A stretch of DNA of 64,000 nucleotides, taken from NCBI RefSeq assembly GCF_011764545.1, contig NZ_AP022870.1, positions 9,058,001-9,122,000 of the forward strand, in the 5' to 3' direction. Positions within the stretch are counted from its first letter, which is position 1, and every line of letters begins with the position of its first letter. Below the pieces are notes generated by a model. That model made no database searches and was not told where the DNA came from. It saw only the letters and a list, made by a program, of their open reading frames with translations. This DNA is from Phytohabitans flavus (GTDB taxonomy: Bacteria; Actinomycetota; Actinomycetes; Mycobacteriales; Micromonosporaceae). Shown here piece after piece: positions 46,310 to 55,720 of the stretch. The position numbers and the translations under genes were made by a program.

Positions 46310-47955
46310 CCTCCGGCGCGCATGGCCTTTCGCGGTGCCAGGTCAACGGCGGCGACCTCGCGCAGGTCGCCGCTGGTGGTGGTGCCCTCGATCAGCACCC
46401 GGGCCGAGCGGCCCTGATGCACGAGCGTGCTCACCGCGTTGCCGAAGTAGGGCCCGGCCAGCCGCTGCCACCGCACCGAGGGCGGGGCCACCTTGGCGGT
46501 GCGGGCCAGTACGCGTGCCGCCGCGGCCGGGCCCTTCCACCAGCCCAGCCGCAGCACCGGCCGCATGACCGACTGGAGTTGGTTGTGCACCGGGGAGCAG
46601 GTGAGCTGGTGCACGGGCGCGGCGACCGGGCGGTCGCGGAAGACGGCGCGGGCCACGTACGAGTGGTGCACGTCGCCGGAGAGCACGCTGATCGACGCGA
46701 CGCCGGCCGAGCCGACCTCGGCGAAGAGCTTGGCGAGCGAGTCGAACGAGCGCTGGAAGGCCGCCCAGTGCTCCAGGTCCATGGCCCGGCGCTGGCGCTC
46801 GGCGAAGCCGGCGACCCAGGCGCGGGGGGAGAGCGCCAGCCGCTCGTTCCACGCCTCGAGGTGGTGGATGCCGGGCGGCAGCAGCCACGGCAGCGAAGAG
46901 CCGACCACCAGGTGGTCGAAGTCGCCCCGGGCCAGCCCGGCGAACCAGGCCCACTCGCCAGGCGGGAGTATCGCGCGGTGCTCGGGGTCGAGCACGCGGC
47001 TGCACCTGTTGTCCAGCACCACCAGGCGGGTGCGGCCAAGGTCGAGCGCGTAGCTCCACTGGTAGCCGGGTGCCCCGTCGGCCTCCTTGTCGACCGCCGT
47101 GCCGAAGTCGCGCAGCACCTCGGTGGCGTCGTCGGCGGACGCGACAACCTTCTGGTACACCGGGTCGGCGGCGATCTGGTCCGGGTCGAGGTTGCCCAGG
47201 TGCTGGTAGACCCAGTACGAGGCGAGCCCGCTGGAGATCCGCTCCGGCCACCACGGCTGCGTGCGCACCTCCCGGCGCCAGGAGACGGAGGAGTTCCAGT
47301 CGTCGATGATCTCGTGGTCGTCGAAGATCATGACGCTCGGCACGCTCGCCAGCAGCCAGCGGATCTCCGGGTCGCGCCACGACTCCAGGTAGAGCTGCGT
47401 GTACTCCTCGTACGACACGACCTGGTTGGCGGGCTTGTGCCTCTCGCGCCCGCGGCGGCTGCGCAGGAAGCGCTTGACGGCCGGCGAGGGGATGTCGGCG
47501 TACACCTGGTCGCCGAGGAGGACGAGCAGGTCGGGGGCGGCCTCTTCACCGGCCATCAGGCGCCGGGAGTACGCGTCCAGCGCGTCCGGGGGCAGCCGCC
47601 GCGGCGTCGCGTGCTGGGTGGTCTCCCGGCAGGAGCCGAAGACCAGCCGCACCGGCTCGTCGGTGTCGTCGCCCTCCCGGGTGCGGATCACGCTCGGTGG
47701 GTACGGGCTCTCCGCCTGTGGCCACACGCGGGTGTCGTCGAGGAACACCTCGTACGGCGTCGCGGTGCCCGGGGTGAGCCCCTCCACCACCACGATCGCG
47801 TAGTGATGGCCGTACACGCTGAATGTCGTCGCCTCCCCAGCGGCCGACCCGGCGGACACCCGCACGGTGGCCGGCGCGCCGGTCTCCACCCAGACGGTGG
47901 CGCGCGTGCCGACCACCCGGCGCAGCACCGGGCCGATGACAAGCTCAGCGGACAA
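46306..47955 (-). CDS. PhoD-like metallophosphatase, cytosolic
   Basis: The 549-residue protein has an N-terminal beta-sandwich (about 1-90) and a PhoD-type phosphatase domain: FGSCRETT, LLGDQVYADI, FDDHEIIDDWN and SVLSGDVHHSYVARAV, which hold the metal ligands. No Tat signal is present, unlike secreted PhoD enzymes. The TTG start at 47955 is supported by GGAGG six bases away. Substrate is open. A dyad lies upstream. Confidence 0.85.
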   Translation of the reverse strand: MSAELVIGPVLRRVVGTRATVWVETGAPATVRVSAGSAAGEATTFSVYGHHYAIVVVEGLTPGTATPYEVFLDDTRVWPQAESPYPPSVIRTREGDDTDEPVRLVFGSCRETTQHATPRRLPPDALDAYSRRLMAGEEAAPDLLVLLGDQVYADIPSPAVKRFLRSRRGRERHKPANQVVSYEEYTQLYLESWRDPEIRWLLASVPSVMIFDDHEIIDDWNSSVSWRREVRTQPWWPERISSGLASYWVYQHLGNLDPDQIAADPVYQKVVASADDATEVLRDFGTAVDKEADGAPGYQWSYALDLGRTRLVVLDNRCSRVLDPEHRAILPPGEWAWFAGLARGDFDHLVVGSSLPWLLPPGIHHLEAWNERLALSPRAWVAGFAERQRRAMDLEHWAAFQRSFDSLAKLFAEVGSAGVASISVLSGDVHHSYVARAVFRDRPVAAPVHQLTCSPVHNQLQSVMRPVLRLGWWKGPAAAARVLARTAKVAPPSVRWQRLAGPYFGNAVSTLVHQGRSARVLIEGTTTSGDLREVAAVDLAPRKAMRAGG

Positions 47956-48002
47956 GGTCTGACCTCCGGTCGGGGGGAATGAAGCCCATCCTCTCTACCC
48001 GA

Positions 48003-48023
48003 CATGGCTCTCGGCTAGCCATG
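48003..48023. promoter_or_regulatory. CATGGCT-N7-AGCCATG dyad between phoD-like gene and ftsY
   Basis: An exact 7-base inverted repeat with a 7-base spacer, 48 bases before the phoD-like start and 56 bases before ftsY. It could be an operator or a short hairpin; no regulator is known. Confidence 0.35.
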
Positions 48024-48078
48024 ACCTATCCCTGAGCCTCACGGTGTGCGGCGCCCAGGCATCTGTCAGGATTTCCGC

Positions 48079-49214
48079 ATGGAGTACGTCGTCATCGCGC
48101 TCGTCCTGCTGGGCGTGCTCGTGCTCGGTGGCCTGGGGCTTGTCATTCCCCGCCTGCGCCGCCGGCCCGAGCTGCCGCCGCCACCCGCCCCACCGTCGTC
48201 GGTGGAGACGGCGCCGGCCCCGGTTGTGGTGGAGGAGCCGCCGGTCGAGGCCACGCCCGAAGCGGTGACGACAGTCCCCGAGGTCGAGGTACCCGAGCCG
48301 ACAGCGGGCCGGCTCATCCGGCTGCGGGCACGGTTGTCGAGGTCGCAGAGCGTCCTGGGCAAGGGCCTGCTCGGCCTGCTCTCCCGTGACCGGCTCGACG
48401 AGGACGTCTGGGACGAGGTCGAGGAAAACCTGATCACGGCCGACGTCGGCGTCGAGGCGACCGTCCAGATCGTCGAGCGGCTGCGCGAGCGCACCCGGGT
48501 GCTGGGCACCCGTACCCCGACGAGCTGCGCGGGCTGCTGACCGAGGAGCTTGTCGCGGCGCTCGACCCGAGCCTGGACCGCTCGCTGAAGCGCGCCGGCC
48601 GGCCCACGGTCGTCATGGTGGTCGGGGTCAACGGCTCTGGCAAGACCACCACCTGCGGAAAGATCGCTCGGGTCCTGATTGCCGACGGGCGTAGCGTGCT
48701 GCTCGGCGCGGCCGACACGTTCCGCGCCGCGGCCGCCGACCAGCTGGCCACCTGGGCCGTCCGGGTCGGCGCGGAGGTCGTCCGCGGCCCGGAGGGTGCG
48801 GACCCGGCGAGCGTGGCGTTCGACGCGGTGCGCCGGGGCATCGAGACCGAGATCGACACGGTACTTGTCGACACCGCCGGCCGCCTCCAGAACAAGGTGG
48901 GCCTGATGGACGAGCTCGGCAAGGTCAAGCGGGTGGTGGAAAAGCAGCGGCAGGTCGACGAGACGCTGCTCGTGCTCGACGCCACCACCGGGCAGAACGG
49001 CTTGGAGCAGGCCCGGGTCTTCATGGAGGTGGTGGATGTCACTGGCGTGGTGCTGACCAAGCTGGACGGCACCGCCAAGGGCGGCATCGTGATCGCCGTG
49101 CAGCGCAAGCTGGGCATTCCGGTGAAGCTTGTCGGTCTGGGCGAGGGCCCGGACGACCTCGCGCCGTTCGAGCCCAAGCAGTTCGTGGACGCGCTCCTTG
49201 GCACGGACGCGTAA
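48079..49214 (+). CDS. ftsY: Signal recognition particle receptor FtsY (frameshifted)
   Basis: FtsY docks ribosome-SRP complexes at the membrane. It has an N-terminal TM helix (about 2-24), an acidic Pro/Val-rich linker, the N domain and a G domain: VVGVNGSGKTTTCGKIAR, AADTFRAAAADQL, VDTAGRLQNKVGLMDEL, LTKLDGTAKGG and GLGEGPDDLAPF. A base is missing in CCCC 48515-48518; the restored length is 378 residues. As ftsY is essential, a read error is likely. ATG 48079 starts just before the TM helix. Confidence 0.93.
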
Positions 49215-49220
49215 CCTCGG

Positions 49221-50051
49221 GTGACCTATCGCGATCAGGCGCCGCGCCTCGGGAGACCGTACGTGACTTCGCATGAGATCCCGCTCCGCGGCGGGAACGT
49301 CAGCACCGTGGTGCGCGTGGGGGACACCGTCCGGCGCAACGCCGGCCCGTGGACCCCGTCGGTGCATGCGCTGCTGCGCCATCTGGAGTACGTCGGCTTC
49401 ACCGGCTCACCCCGCGCCCTCGGCATGGACGAGCGCAACCGCGAGGTGCTCTCCTACCTTGAGGGCGAGTGTGGGGAGTACCCGCTGGCCCCGCACTGGG
49501 TGACCGACGAGGCGCTGGTGACCGTGGCGACGATGCTGCGGATGTTCCACGACGCGCAGTACGGGTTCACCCCGCCACCGACCGCGGTGTGGCGCTCGTT
49601 CGGCCCGCCGCCGCCGGACACCGAGGTCATCTGCCACCACGACGCGGCCCCGCACAATGTCATCTGGCGGCCGGACGGCACGCTCGCGCTGATCGACTTC
49701 GACCTCGCCTCGCCCGGCGCCCGGATCTACGACGTGGCGTACGCGGCCTGGACCTGGGTGCCGCTCTTCTCCGACCGCGACTCCTACACGCTGGGCTGGA
49801 AGCGGCCCAACCGGCCCCGCCGCCTGCGCCTCTTCGCCGACGCGTACGGGCTGATCCCGCGTGACCGGCACCGCCTCGTGCGCACGATCCGTAAGCGGAT
49901 CGTGGACCACGTGGAGGGCATCCGGCGGATGGCGGCGGCCGGCGACCCGGCGTTCGTCCGGATCGTGCACAAGGGCCATCTGCGGCGGCCGATGCGTGAT
50001 CTTCGCCTCCTTGACTACGAGCGGCACACGCTGGAGTACGCGCTCCGGTGA
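49221..50051 (+). CDS. Aminoglycoside phosphotransferase-like (APH) kinase
   Basis: The 276-residue protein has the kinase-like motifs CHHDAAPHNVIW (catalytic HDxxxxN) and ALIDFDLASPG (metal-binding DFD), with an N-terminal lobe of GGNVSTVVRVGDTVRRN. It belongs to the APH/choline kinase superfamily; the substrate could be a small alcohol or antibiotic. Drug resistance must not be assumed. GTG 49221 is 6 bases after ftsY, so the two are probably cotranscribed. Confidence 0.82.
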   Translation: MTYRDQAPRLGRPYVTSHEIPLRGGNVSTVVRVGDTVRRNAGPWTPSVHALLRHLEYVGFTGSPRALGMDERNREVLSYLEGECGEYPLAPHWVTDEALVTVATMLRMFHDAQYGFTPPPTAVWRSFGPPPPDTEVICHHDAAPHNVIWRPDGTLALIDFDLASPGARIYDVAYAAWTWVPLFSDRDSYTLGWKRPNRPRRLRLFADAYGLIPRDRHRLVRTIRKRIVDHVEGIRRMAAAGDPAFVRIVHKGHLRRPMRDLRLLDYERHTLEYALR

Positions 50052-50122
50052 CGGTGGTTGATAAAACCGACCGTACGTTCGGTTGAGATGCCGCCCATCC
50101 GTCCAGCGGGTTTGAGGCTTTC

Positions 50123-50182
50123 TTCACACGTACGAAACAAAGCGTGACCTAGCGGAAACGGCGCAGGCACTCCGCGCGAAAC
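50123..50182 (+). promoter_or_regulatory. Candidate GlnR operator upstream of amtB
   Basis: TTCAC (50123), GAAAC (50134), GTGAC (50144) and GAAAC (50155) alternate at 11, 10 and 11 bases, close to the GlnR pattern of GTnAC and GAAAC units at 11-base steps; a further GAAAC is at 50178. It lies 90-150 bases before amtB, which GlnR controls in Streptomyces. The rest of the 50052-50272 gap shows no gene. Confidence 0.6.
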
Positions 50183-50272
50183 CTCGGCGCTAGAAGCTTC
50201 CGCGCAACCGGCGTACGGGCAACGCTGCCCCGGCACTGCCGGAGGGAGGCAATCTAACCGAGAGGAGGCAGC

Positions 50273-51646
50273 GTGGAGATCAATACCGGGAATACCGCCT
50301 GGTTGCTCCTGTCGTCTGCGCTCGTGCTGCTCATGACGCCGGGTCTGGCCCTGTTCTACGGAGGCCTCAACCGGTCCAAGGGCGTGCTCAACATGATGAT
50401 GATGAGCTTCAGCGCCATCGGGCTCATCTCCGTACTGTGGGTCATCTACGGCTTCACCTTGGCGTTCGGCACCAACGACAACGCCTCGGTCAACGATTTC
50501 ATCGGCAACTTCACGCAATACCTGGGCACCGAGACCGACTTCATCGGCGAGGAGTGGCTCTTCCTCGGCGCGGGCACCGGCATCCCGACGTACGTCTTCA
50601 TGGCGTTCCAGATGATGTTCGCGATCATCACGGTCGCGCTGATCAGCGGCGCGGCGTCCGACCGGCTCAAGTTCTCGGGCTGGCTGCTCTTCGCGTTCGG
50701 CTGGTTCACGCTCTGCTACGTCCCGGTCGCGCACTGGGTCTGGGGCGGCGGCTTCATCGGGGCCGACATCAAGGCGCTCGACTTCGCCGGTGGCACCGCG
50801 GTGCACATCAACGCCGGTGCGGCAGCGCTTGGCCTGGTGCTCATCCTCGGCAAGCGCATCGGCTGGCCGAAGGAGAGCTTCAAGCCGCACAACGTGCCGT
50901 TCGTGATGCTCGGCGCCGGCCTGCTGTGGTTCGGCTGGTTCGGCTTCAACGCCGGCTCGGAGCTCACGGTCGACGGGACCACGGCGGTCGCGTTCGTCAA
51001 CACCCAGGTCGCCACGGCCGCCGGTGTGCTGGGCTGGATCATCGTGGAGTGGATCCGCGATGGTAAGCCGACGCTGGTGGGCGCCTCGTCCGGTGCCGTC
51101 GCCGGCCTGGTCGCGATCACCCCGGCCTGTGGTTTCATCGCCCCCATCCCGGCGGTAATCCTCGGCATCATCGCCGGTGCGATCTGCGCCCTGGCGGTCA
51201 GCCTCAAGTACCGCCTCGGCTTCGATGACTCGCTCGACGTGGTCGGCGTGCACTTCGTCGCCGGCTGGCTCGGTTCGCTGTCGATCGGTTTCTTCGCCAC
51301 CCTCCAGGTCAACTCGGCGATCGAGGGCTTGGGCGCCAGCGAGGGCATCTTCTACGGCGGCGGTGCGACCCAGCTCGGGCGCCAGTTCCTCGCCAGCGGC
51401 ATCGTGTCGGTCTACTCGTTCGCCATCGCCGCGATCATCGCCCTGATCGTCAAGGCGATCGTCGGCCTGCGCACCTCGGCCGAGTCCGAGGTCGACGGCA
51501 TCGACGTGGCGGAGCACGCGGAGAGCGGCTACGACCTGTCCCCGGCCGCGGGTGGCGGCGGCGCGTTCGCCCAGGCGGGCATCGCTCCGACCGGTAACAG
51601 CGCGGCGCCGGCCAAGGAGCCGGTGAGCGAGAAGGTCTCCGGTTAA
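50273..51646 (+). CDS. amtB: Ammonium transporter
   Basis: A 457-residue AmtB/MEP channel with about 11 TM helices and the pore landmarks: GLALFYGGLNRSKGVLNMMM, VPVAHWVWGGGF, TAVHINAGAAALGL (first pore His) and VVGVHFVAGWLGSL (second pore His). The cytosolic C tail (about 405-457) is longer and Ala/Gly-rich. GTG 50273 follows AGAGGAGG. It heads amtB-glnB-glnD and should be blocked by GlnB at high nitrogen. Confidence 0.96.
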   Translation: MEINTGNTAWLLLSSALVLLMTPGLALFYGGLNRSKGVLNMMMMSFSAIGLISVLWVIYGFTLAFGTNDNASVNDFIGNFTQYLGTETDFIGEEWLFLGAGTGIPTYVFMAFQMMFAIITVALISGAASDRLKFSGWLLFAFGWFTLCYVPVAHWVWGGGFIGADIKALDFAGGTAVHINAGAAALGLVLILGKRIGWPKESFKPHNVPFVMLGAGLLWFGWFGFNAGSELTVDGTTAVAFVNTQVATAAGVLGWIIVEWIRDGKPTLVGASSGAVAGLVAITPACGFIAPIPAVILGIIAGAICALAVSLKYRLGFDDSLDVVGVHFVAGWLGSLSIGFFATLQVNSAIEGLGASEGIFYGGGATQLGRQFLASGIVSVYSFAIAAIIALIVKAIVGLRTSAESEVDGIDVAEHAESGYDLSPAAGGGGAFAQAGIAPTGNSAAPAKEPVSEKVSG

Positions 51647-51671
51647 CCTCGGACCGATGGAGGGATTGAGC

Positions 51672-52010
51672 ATGAAGCTGGTGACCGCGGTCATCAAGCC
51701 GTACCAGCTGGACGCCGTGAAGGAGGCGCTGCACGCCCTCGGCGTAGCCGGCCTCACCGTCAGCGAGGTCCAGGGTTACGGGCGCCAGAAGGGCCACACC
51801 GAGGTGTACCGGGGTGCCGAGTACACGGTGGAGTTCCTTCCGAAGATCCGGGTCGAGGTGCTGACCGACGAGATCGACGTGGAAAAGGTCGTCGACGCGG
51901 TTGTCACGGCGGCGCGCACCGGAAAGATCGGTGACGGGAAGGTGTGGGTCACGGCGGTGGAAGACGTCGTCCGGGTCCGCACCGGCGAGCGCGGACTGGA
52001 CGCGCTCTGA
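51672..52010 (+). CDS. glnB: Nitrogen regulatory protein PII
   Basis: This 112-residue trimeric sensor of ATP/ADP and 2-oxoglutarate starts MKLVTAVIKPYQLDAVKEAL. The T loop holds Y51 (EVYRGAEY), which is adenylylated in actinobacteria, and GKIGDGKVWV is the B loop. ATG 51672 after GGAGGG gives the standard length; an ATG 15 bases earlier is rejected. It lies between its partners amtB and glnD. Confidence 0.97.
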   Translation: MKLVTAVIKPYQLDAVKEALHALGVAGLTVSEVQGYGRQKGHTEVYRGAEYTVEFLPKIRVEVLTDEIDVEKVVDAVVTAARTGKIGDGKVWVTAVEDVVRVRTGERGLDAL

Positions 52011-52045
52011 TAGAGGCAAGCGACAAGGTCGGTGCCGCCGCACGC

Positions 52046-54228
52046 GTGGAGCGTGCGGCGGCGCTTGACATGTGGCTCCGATCGCTCGTGCCGGCCCTGC
52101 CGCCCGGAGTCGCACTGGTCGCGTTCGGTGGGCTGGGCCGGCTTCAGTGCGCCCCGCACAGCGACCTCGACCTGATCCTGCTACACACCGGCGTGCCCGG
52201 CATCGACGAGCTGGCCGCGTCCCTCTGGTACCCGATCTGGGACACGCGGATCGGCCTCGACCACTCGGTGCGCACGATCCCCGAGGCGCTGTCGGTCGCG
52301 CACGACGACGTCAAGGTCGCCCTCAGCCTGCTCGACAGCCGCCACGTGACCGGCGACCGCGAGCTCACCCAGCAGCTCGTCGAGGCGGCCGCCGAGCAGT
52401 GGCGGCGCACGGCCGTACGGCAGCTGGTGCGGCTCCGCGAGATCACGCTGGCCCGCTGGAAGGCGCACGGCGAGCTGGCGTTCCTGCTCGAAGGCGATCT
52501 CAAGGAGGCCGCCGGTGGGCTCCGCGACGTCGGCATCCTGCGGGCCATCGCCCAGGGTGGGCTGGCCGACACGATGCGCCCGGCGGTACGCGCCGCGCAC
52601 CTGCGCCTGCTCGACACCCGTGACGCCCTGCACGCCACGGTGGGTCGGCGGGTCGACCGGCTGGTGGCCCAGGAGCGGGCGTCCGTTGCCCGGCTGCTCG
52701 GCTTGGACGACGGCGACGCGCTGCTGCGCCGCGTGGCCAGCGACGCCCGCACCATCACGCACGCGCTCGACGACGGCTGGCGGATGGCCGACCGGCTCCG
52801 CTCGGGGCGCCGCCGCGGGGCCGACGGCAAGCCGCAGCGCCGGCCGGTCGCCCGGGACGTGGTGGAGCAGGACGGCGAGCTGGTCCTCGCGCGCACCGCG
52901 ATCGGCGCCCGCCCCGACCCGAGCCTCTCCGTGCGGGTCGCGGCCGCCGCGGCGGTGACCCAGCTGCCGATCGCGCGGGCCACCTGCGAATGGCTGGCCG
53001 CGTACTGCCCACCGCTGCCCGCGCCCTGGCCACCGGCCGCCCGGGACGCGCTCATCACGCTGCTCGGCGCCGGGTTGGGGCTGGTGCCGACCTGGGAGAC
53101 CTGCGACCGGTACGGGCTCGTCGACGCCTGGCTGCCCGAGTGGACCAGGATGCGCAGCCTGCCGCAGCACAACCCGGTACACCGCTTCACACTCGACCGC
53201 CACCTGGTGCAGGCCGCGTACGAGGCGACCGCCTTCACCCGCGAGGTGGGCCGCCCCGACCTGCTGCTGCTCGGCGCGTTCCTGCACGACGTGGGCAAGG
53301 GCCTGTCCGGCGACCACAGCCTCGTCGGCGCGCCGGTCGCCGGCGGGATCGCCCAGCGCATCGGCCTGCCGCCCGAGGAAGTGGCGGTCATCGAAAAGCT
53401 CGTCCGCCTCCACCTGCTCCTGCCCGACGTGGCCACCCGCCGCGACCTCTCCGACCCGGTGACGATCCGCAGCGTGGCCGCCGCGGTCGGCGACACCACG
53501 ACGCTGAGCCTGCTGCACGGCCTGGCCCGCGCGGACGCGCAGGCCACCGGCCCGGCCGCGTGGTCGGAGTGGAAGGGACGGCTGATCGCCGACCTGGTGC
53601 GCCGCGTGCACATCGCCCTCGACACCGGCGTGCTCCCCGCGCCCCCAAGCCCGACCCGTCGCTGGTGGCCGGCCCGCTGCCGGTCGTACACCTGGACGGC
53701 GAACGGGTCGCCGTGGCCGCCGCCGACCGGCGCGGCCTGCTCGCCGCGGTGGCCGGCTGCCTCGCCCTGCACCGCCTGGAGGTCCTCATCGCCGACGCGT
53801 CCACGGTGGACGGTCGGGCGCTGGTGGAGTTCCGGGTCCGCCCGCGCTACGGCACCCCGCCCGACTCGCTCGCGCTGGCCAGCGACCTACGCCGCGCGGT
53901 CTCCGGCGACGTCTCGGTGACCCAGCGCCTGCGCGGCCGGGCCCTGGCCGCCCGACCGGGTGGCGCCGCCCACGCGGCGCCGCGCGTGGTGTGGCACCGC
54001 GAGGCGGCCACGGACGCGGTGATCCTGGAGCTGCGCGCGGCCGACGCGCCGGGGCTGCTGTACCGGGTGACGTCCGCGCTGGACGAGGTGGGCGCCCACG
54101 TGCGGGCCGCCCGCATCTCCACCTTGGGCACGGACGTGGTCGACGCGTTCTACCTGGTGGGAGCCTGGGCCGACGACGCCGAACGCGACAAGGTCGAGGC
54201 CGCCGTCCTGGGGGCGGCGGCCACGTAA
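52046..54228 (+). CDS. glnD: PII nucleotidyltransferase GlnD (frameshifted)
   Basis: GlnD adds and removes nucleotides at PII Tyr51. The transferase motif VAFGGLGRLQ and HSDLDLILLH is at about 27-47, the HD domain has FLHDVGKGLSGDHS, and two ACT domains follow (VAVAAADRRGLLAAVAGCLA; LELRAADAPGLLYRVTSALD). A base is missing in CCCCC 53642-53646; the restored length from GTG 52046 is 727 residues. That is shorter than mycobacterial GlnD, mostly at the N end, and no clear ribosome site is seen, so the start is uncertain. Confidence 0.9.
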
Positions 54229-54239
54229 CGGCGGTCAGG

Positions 54240-55157
54240 TCAGTCGAGGCCGGCCTCCTTCCGGAGCAGCGCCGGCAGTTCGTCGGGCGTGACCGCCCCT
54301 CCGGTCAGGTCGTGTCCGGTGAACCATTTGCCCACGTTGCGGGCGTCCCGCTCCAGGAAGTGCGGACCTTGGGGGTTCGCGACCACGTCGACCACCTGCG
54401 GCAGGTCGATCACGACGACTCGGCCGTGGTGGACCAGCAGGTTGTACGCCGACAGGTCGCCATGCGCCAGCCCGAAGCGGGCCAGCGTCACGAGAAGCTC
54501 CACGACCTGATCCCAGAGTGGGACAAGGTCGGCTCCCCGCGTGCGGGTCTCGGCCAGGCGGGGCGCCGCCGTGCCATCGGGTTCGCCGATGAACTCCAGC
54601 AGGACCTCGGTGCCGAGGATCTGCACCGGATATGGCACCGGCACACCCGCTTCGTAGAGCCGGCACAGCGCGGCGAACTCGGCGTCCGCCCACTGCGCGG
54701 CGATCATCTGCTGGCCGAACGCGGTGCGGTTGGCCATCGCCCGGTTGGTTCGGGACTCCTTAACCCGGCGTCCCTCCAGGTACCCGGCGTCCCGGTGGAA
54801 GAGTCGATGTTCGGCGCTGCGGTAGCGCTTCGCGGCGAGCAGGCAGGACTCTTCGGTCCCTGGGACACCCCGTCGCAGCAGGAAGACGTCGGCCTCCTTG
54901 CCGGTCTTCAGCACGCCCAGCTCGGTGTCGACCGCGGCGAGCGCGGTGACCAGCCAGTCGGGGTGCGGTCGGGGCCCACGCTGCCCCGCGGTGGACTGGT
55001 CCCAGGTGGACCAGCGGTCACCCTCGGGCAGGCCGTCGACGGCGTCTAGGGCGTCCTCGCTGGGTAGCTGGGCGCGGCCGGGATGGCGCTTGTCGTAACG
55101 TGGCTCGTCGTCGTCAAAACGCCGTTTTCCACGGCGCTGCGGTGTGAAGTCGCGCAA
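54240..55157 (-). CDS. RIO1-family protein kinase
   Basis: The 305-residue kinase has a basic N tail, an ATP-binding segment LKTGKEADVFLLRRG, the invariant Lys in LLAAKRYRSA, catalytic loop LAHGDLSAYNLLVHHG and metal-binding VIDLPQVVD, the RIO signature. Targets in bacteria are poorly known. TTG 55157 has GAGGAG upstream. It is convergent with glnD, 11 bases apart. Confidence 0.9.
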   Translation of the reverse strand: MRDFTPQRRGKRRFDDDEPRYDKRHPGRAQLPSEDALDAVDGLPEGDRWSTWDQSTAGQRGPRPHPDWLVTALAAVDTELGVLKTGKEADVFLLRRGVPGTEESCLLAAKRYRSAEHRLFHRDAGYLEGRRVKESRTNRAMANRTAFGQQMIAAQWADAEFAALCRLYEAGVPVPYPVQILGTEVLLEFIGEPDGTAAPRLAETRTRGADLVPLWDQVVELLVTLARFGLAHGDLSAYNLLVHHGRVVVIDLPQVVDVVANPQGPHFLERDARNVGKWFTGHDLTGGAVTPDELPALLRKEAGLD

Positions 55158-55377
55158 GGAAGGTGCTCCTCGGGAAGAAAGCGGTCAGGGCAGGCGGCAT
55201 CGCGCCCACGACGGGCTTCGTCACTCGGCTCGCCTCCCTCCGCTCGACCGGCACGCGGCCGGTTCCCGACTTACGCGGCACAGCGTCCCGTCCCAGCCGG
55301 CGGACCGCAACCGAATTTCACCCCGCGACTGCTGCGCCGGGCCTTCCAGCGGCGGTCCCGGCGCCGGCGTGCGGTGG

Positions 55378-55596
55378 TCATCGGGATCGGCGGCGCCCGA
55401 GACGGTAGAGAACGACCGCGACAAGTGCGCCGACGGCCGCGGTGCCCACTGGCAGGAATTTGAAGCCGGCCGGCTCGCCGCCGGAGGCCATGCCGCCGAT
55501 ACCGATGGCCATGTCGAGCATGAGTCCGAACACGAAGCCGGCGACAAGCCCGGCGCCGGCCGCTGCAGACGTCCGTACCACTGCGCACTCCCTCAT
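55378..55596 (-). CDS. Small two-helix membrane protein
   Basis: A 72-residue hydrophobic protein with two likely TM helices (about 9-34 and 45-64) and an Arg-rich C end (YRLGRRRSR). No family was recognised. ATG 55596 or a GTG 15 bases later may start it. Direct repeats lie just upstream. It is supported only by its membrane-like composition. Confidence 0.5.
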   Translation of the reverse strand: MRECAVVRTSAAAGAGLVAGFVFGLMLDMAIGIGGMASGGEPAGFKFLPVGTAAVGALVAVVLYRLGRRRSR

Positions 55597-55606
55597 GAGA
55601 TCCGAA

Positions 55607-55635
55607 TAGGTTGCCAGTCTACATGTAGGTTGCCA
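55607..55635. promoter_or_regulatory. Direct repeat TAGGTTGCCA, candidate operator
   Basis: TAGGTTGCCA occurs at 55607-55616 and 55626-55635, 19 bases apart. It lies between the divergent small membrane protein gene and the ABC exporter genes and could control one or both. Confidence 0.45.
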
Positions 55636-55720
55636 ACGTCCCGGCGTACGTCAGCGGGCGTACAGGGACTCACGCTTGGCGGCGGACGTTGGTGGGCGCG
55701 ATCCGGGCGAGGGTTAGCGC

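Noticed and set aside
49221..50051. Antibiotic resistance gene (aminoglycoside phosphotransferase)
   Set aside because: The fold is APH-like, but this superfamily has many other substrates and the context (after ftsY) gives no hint of resistance.
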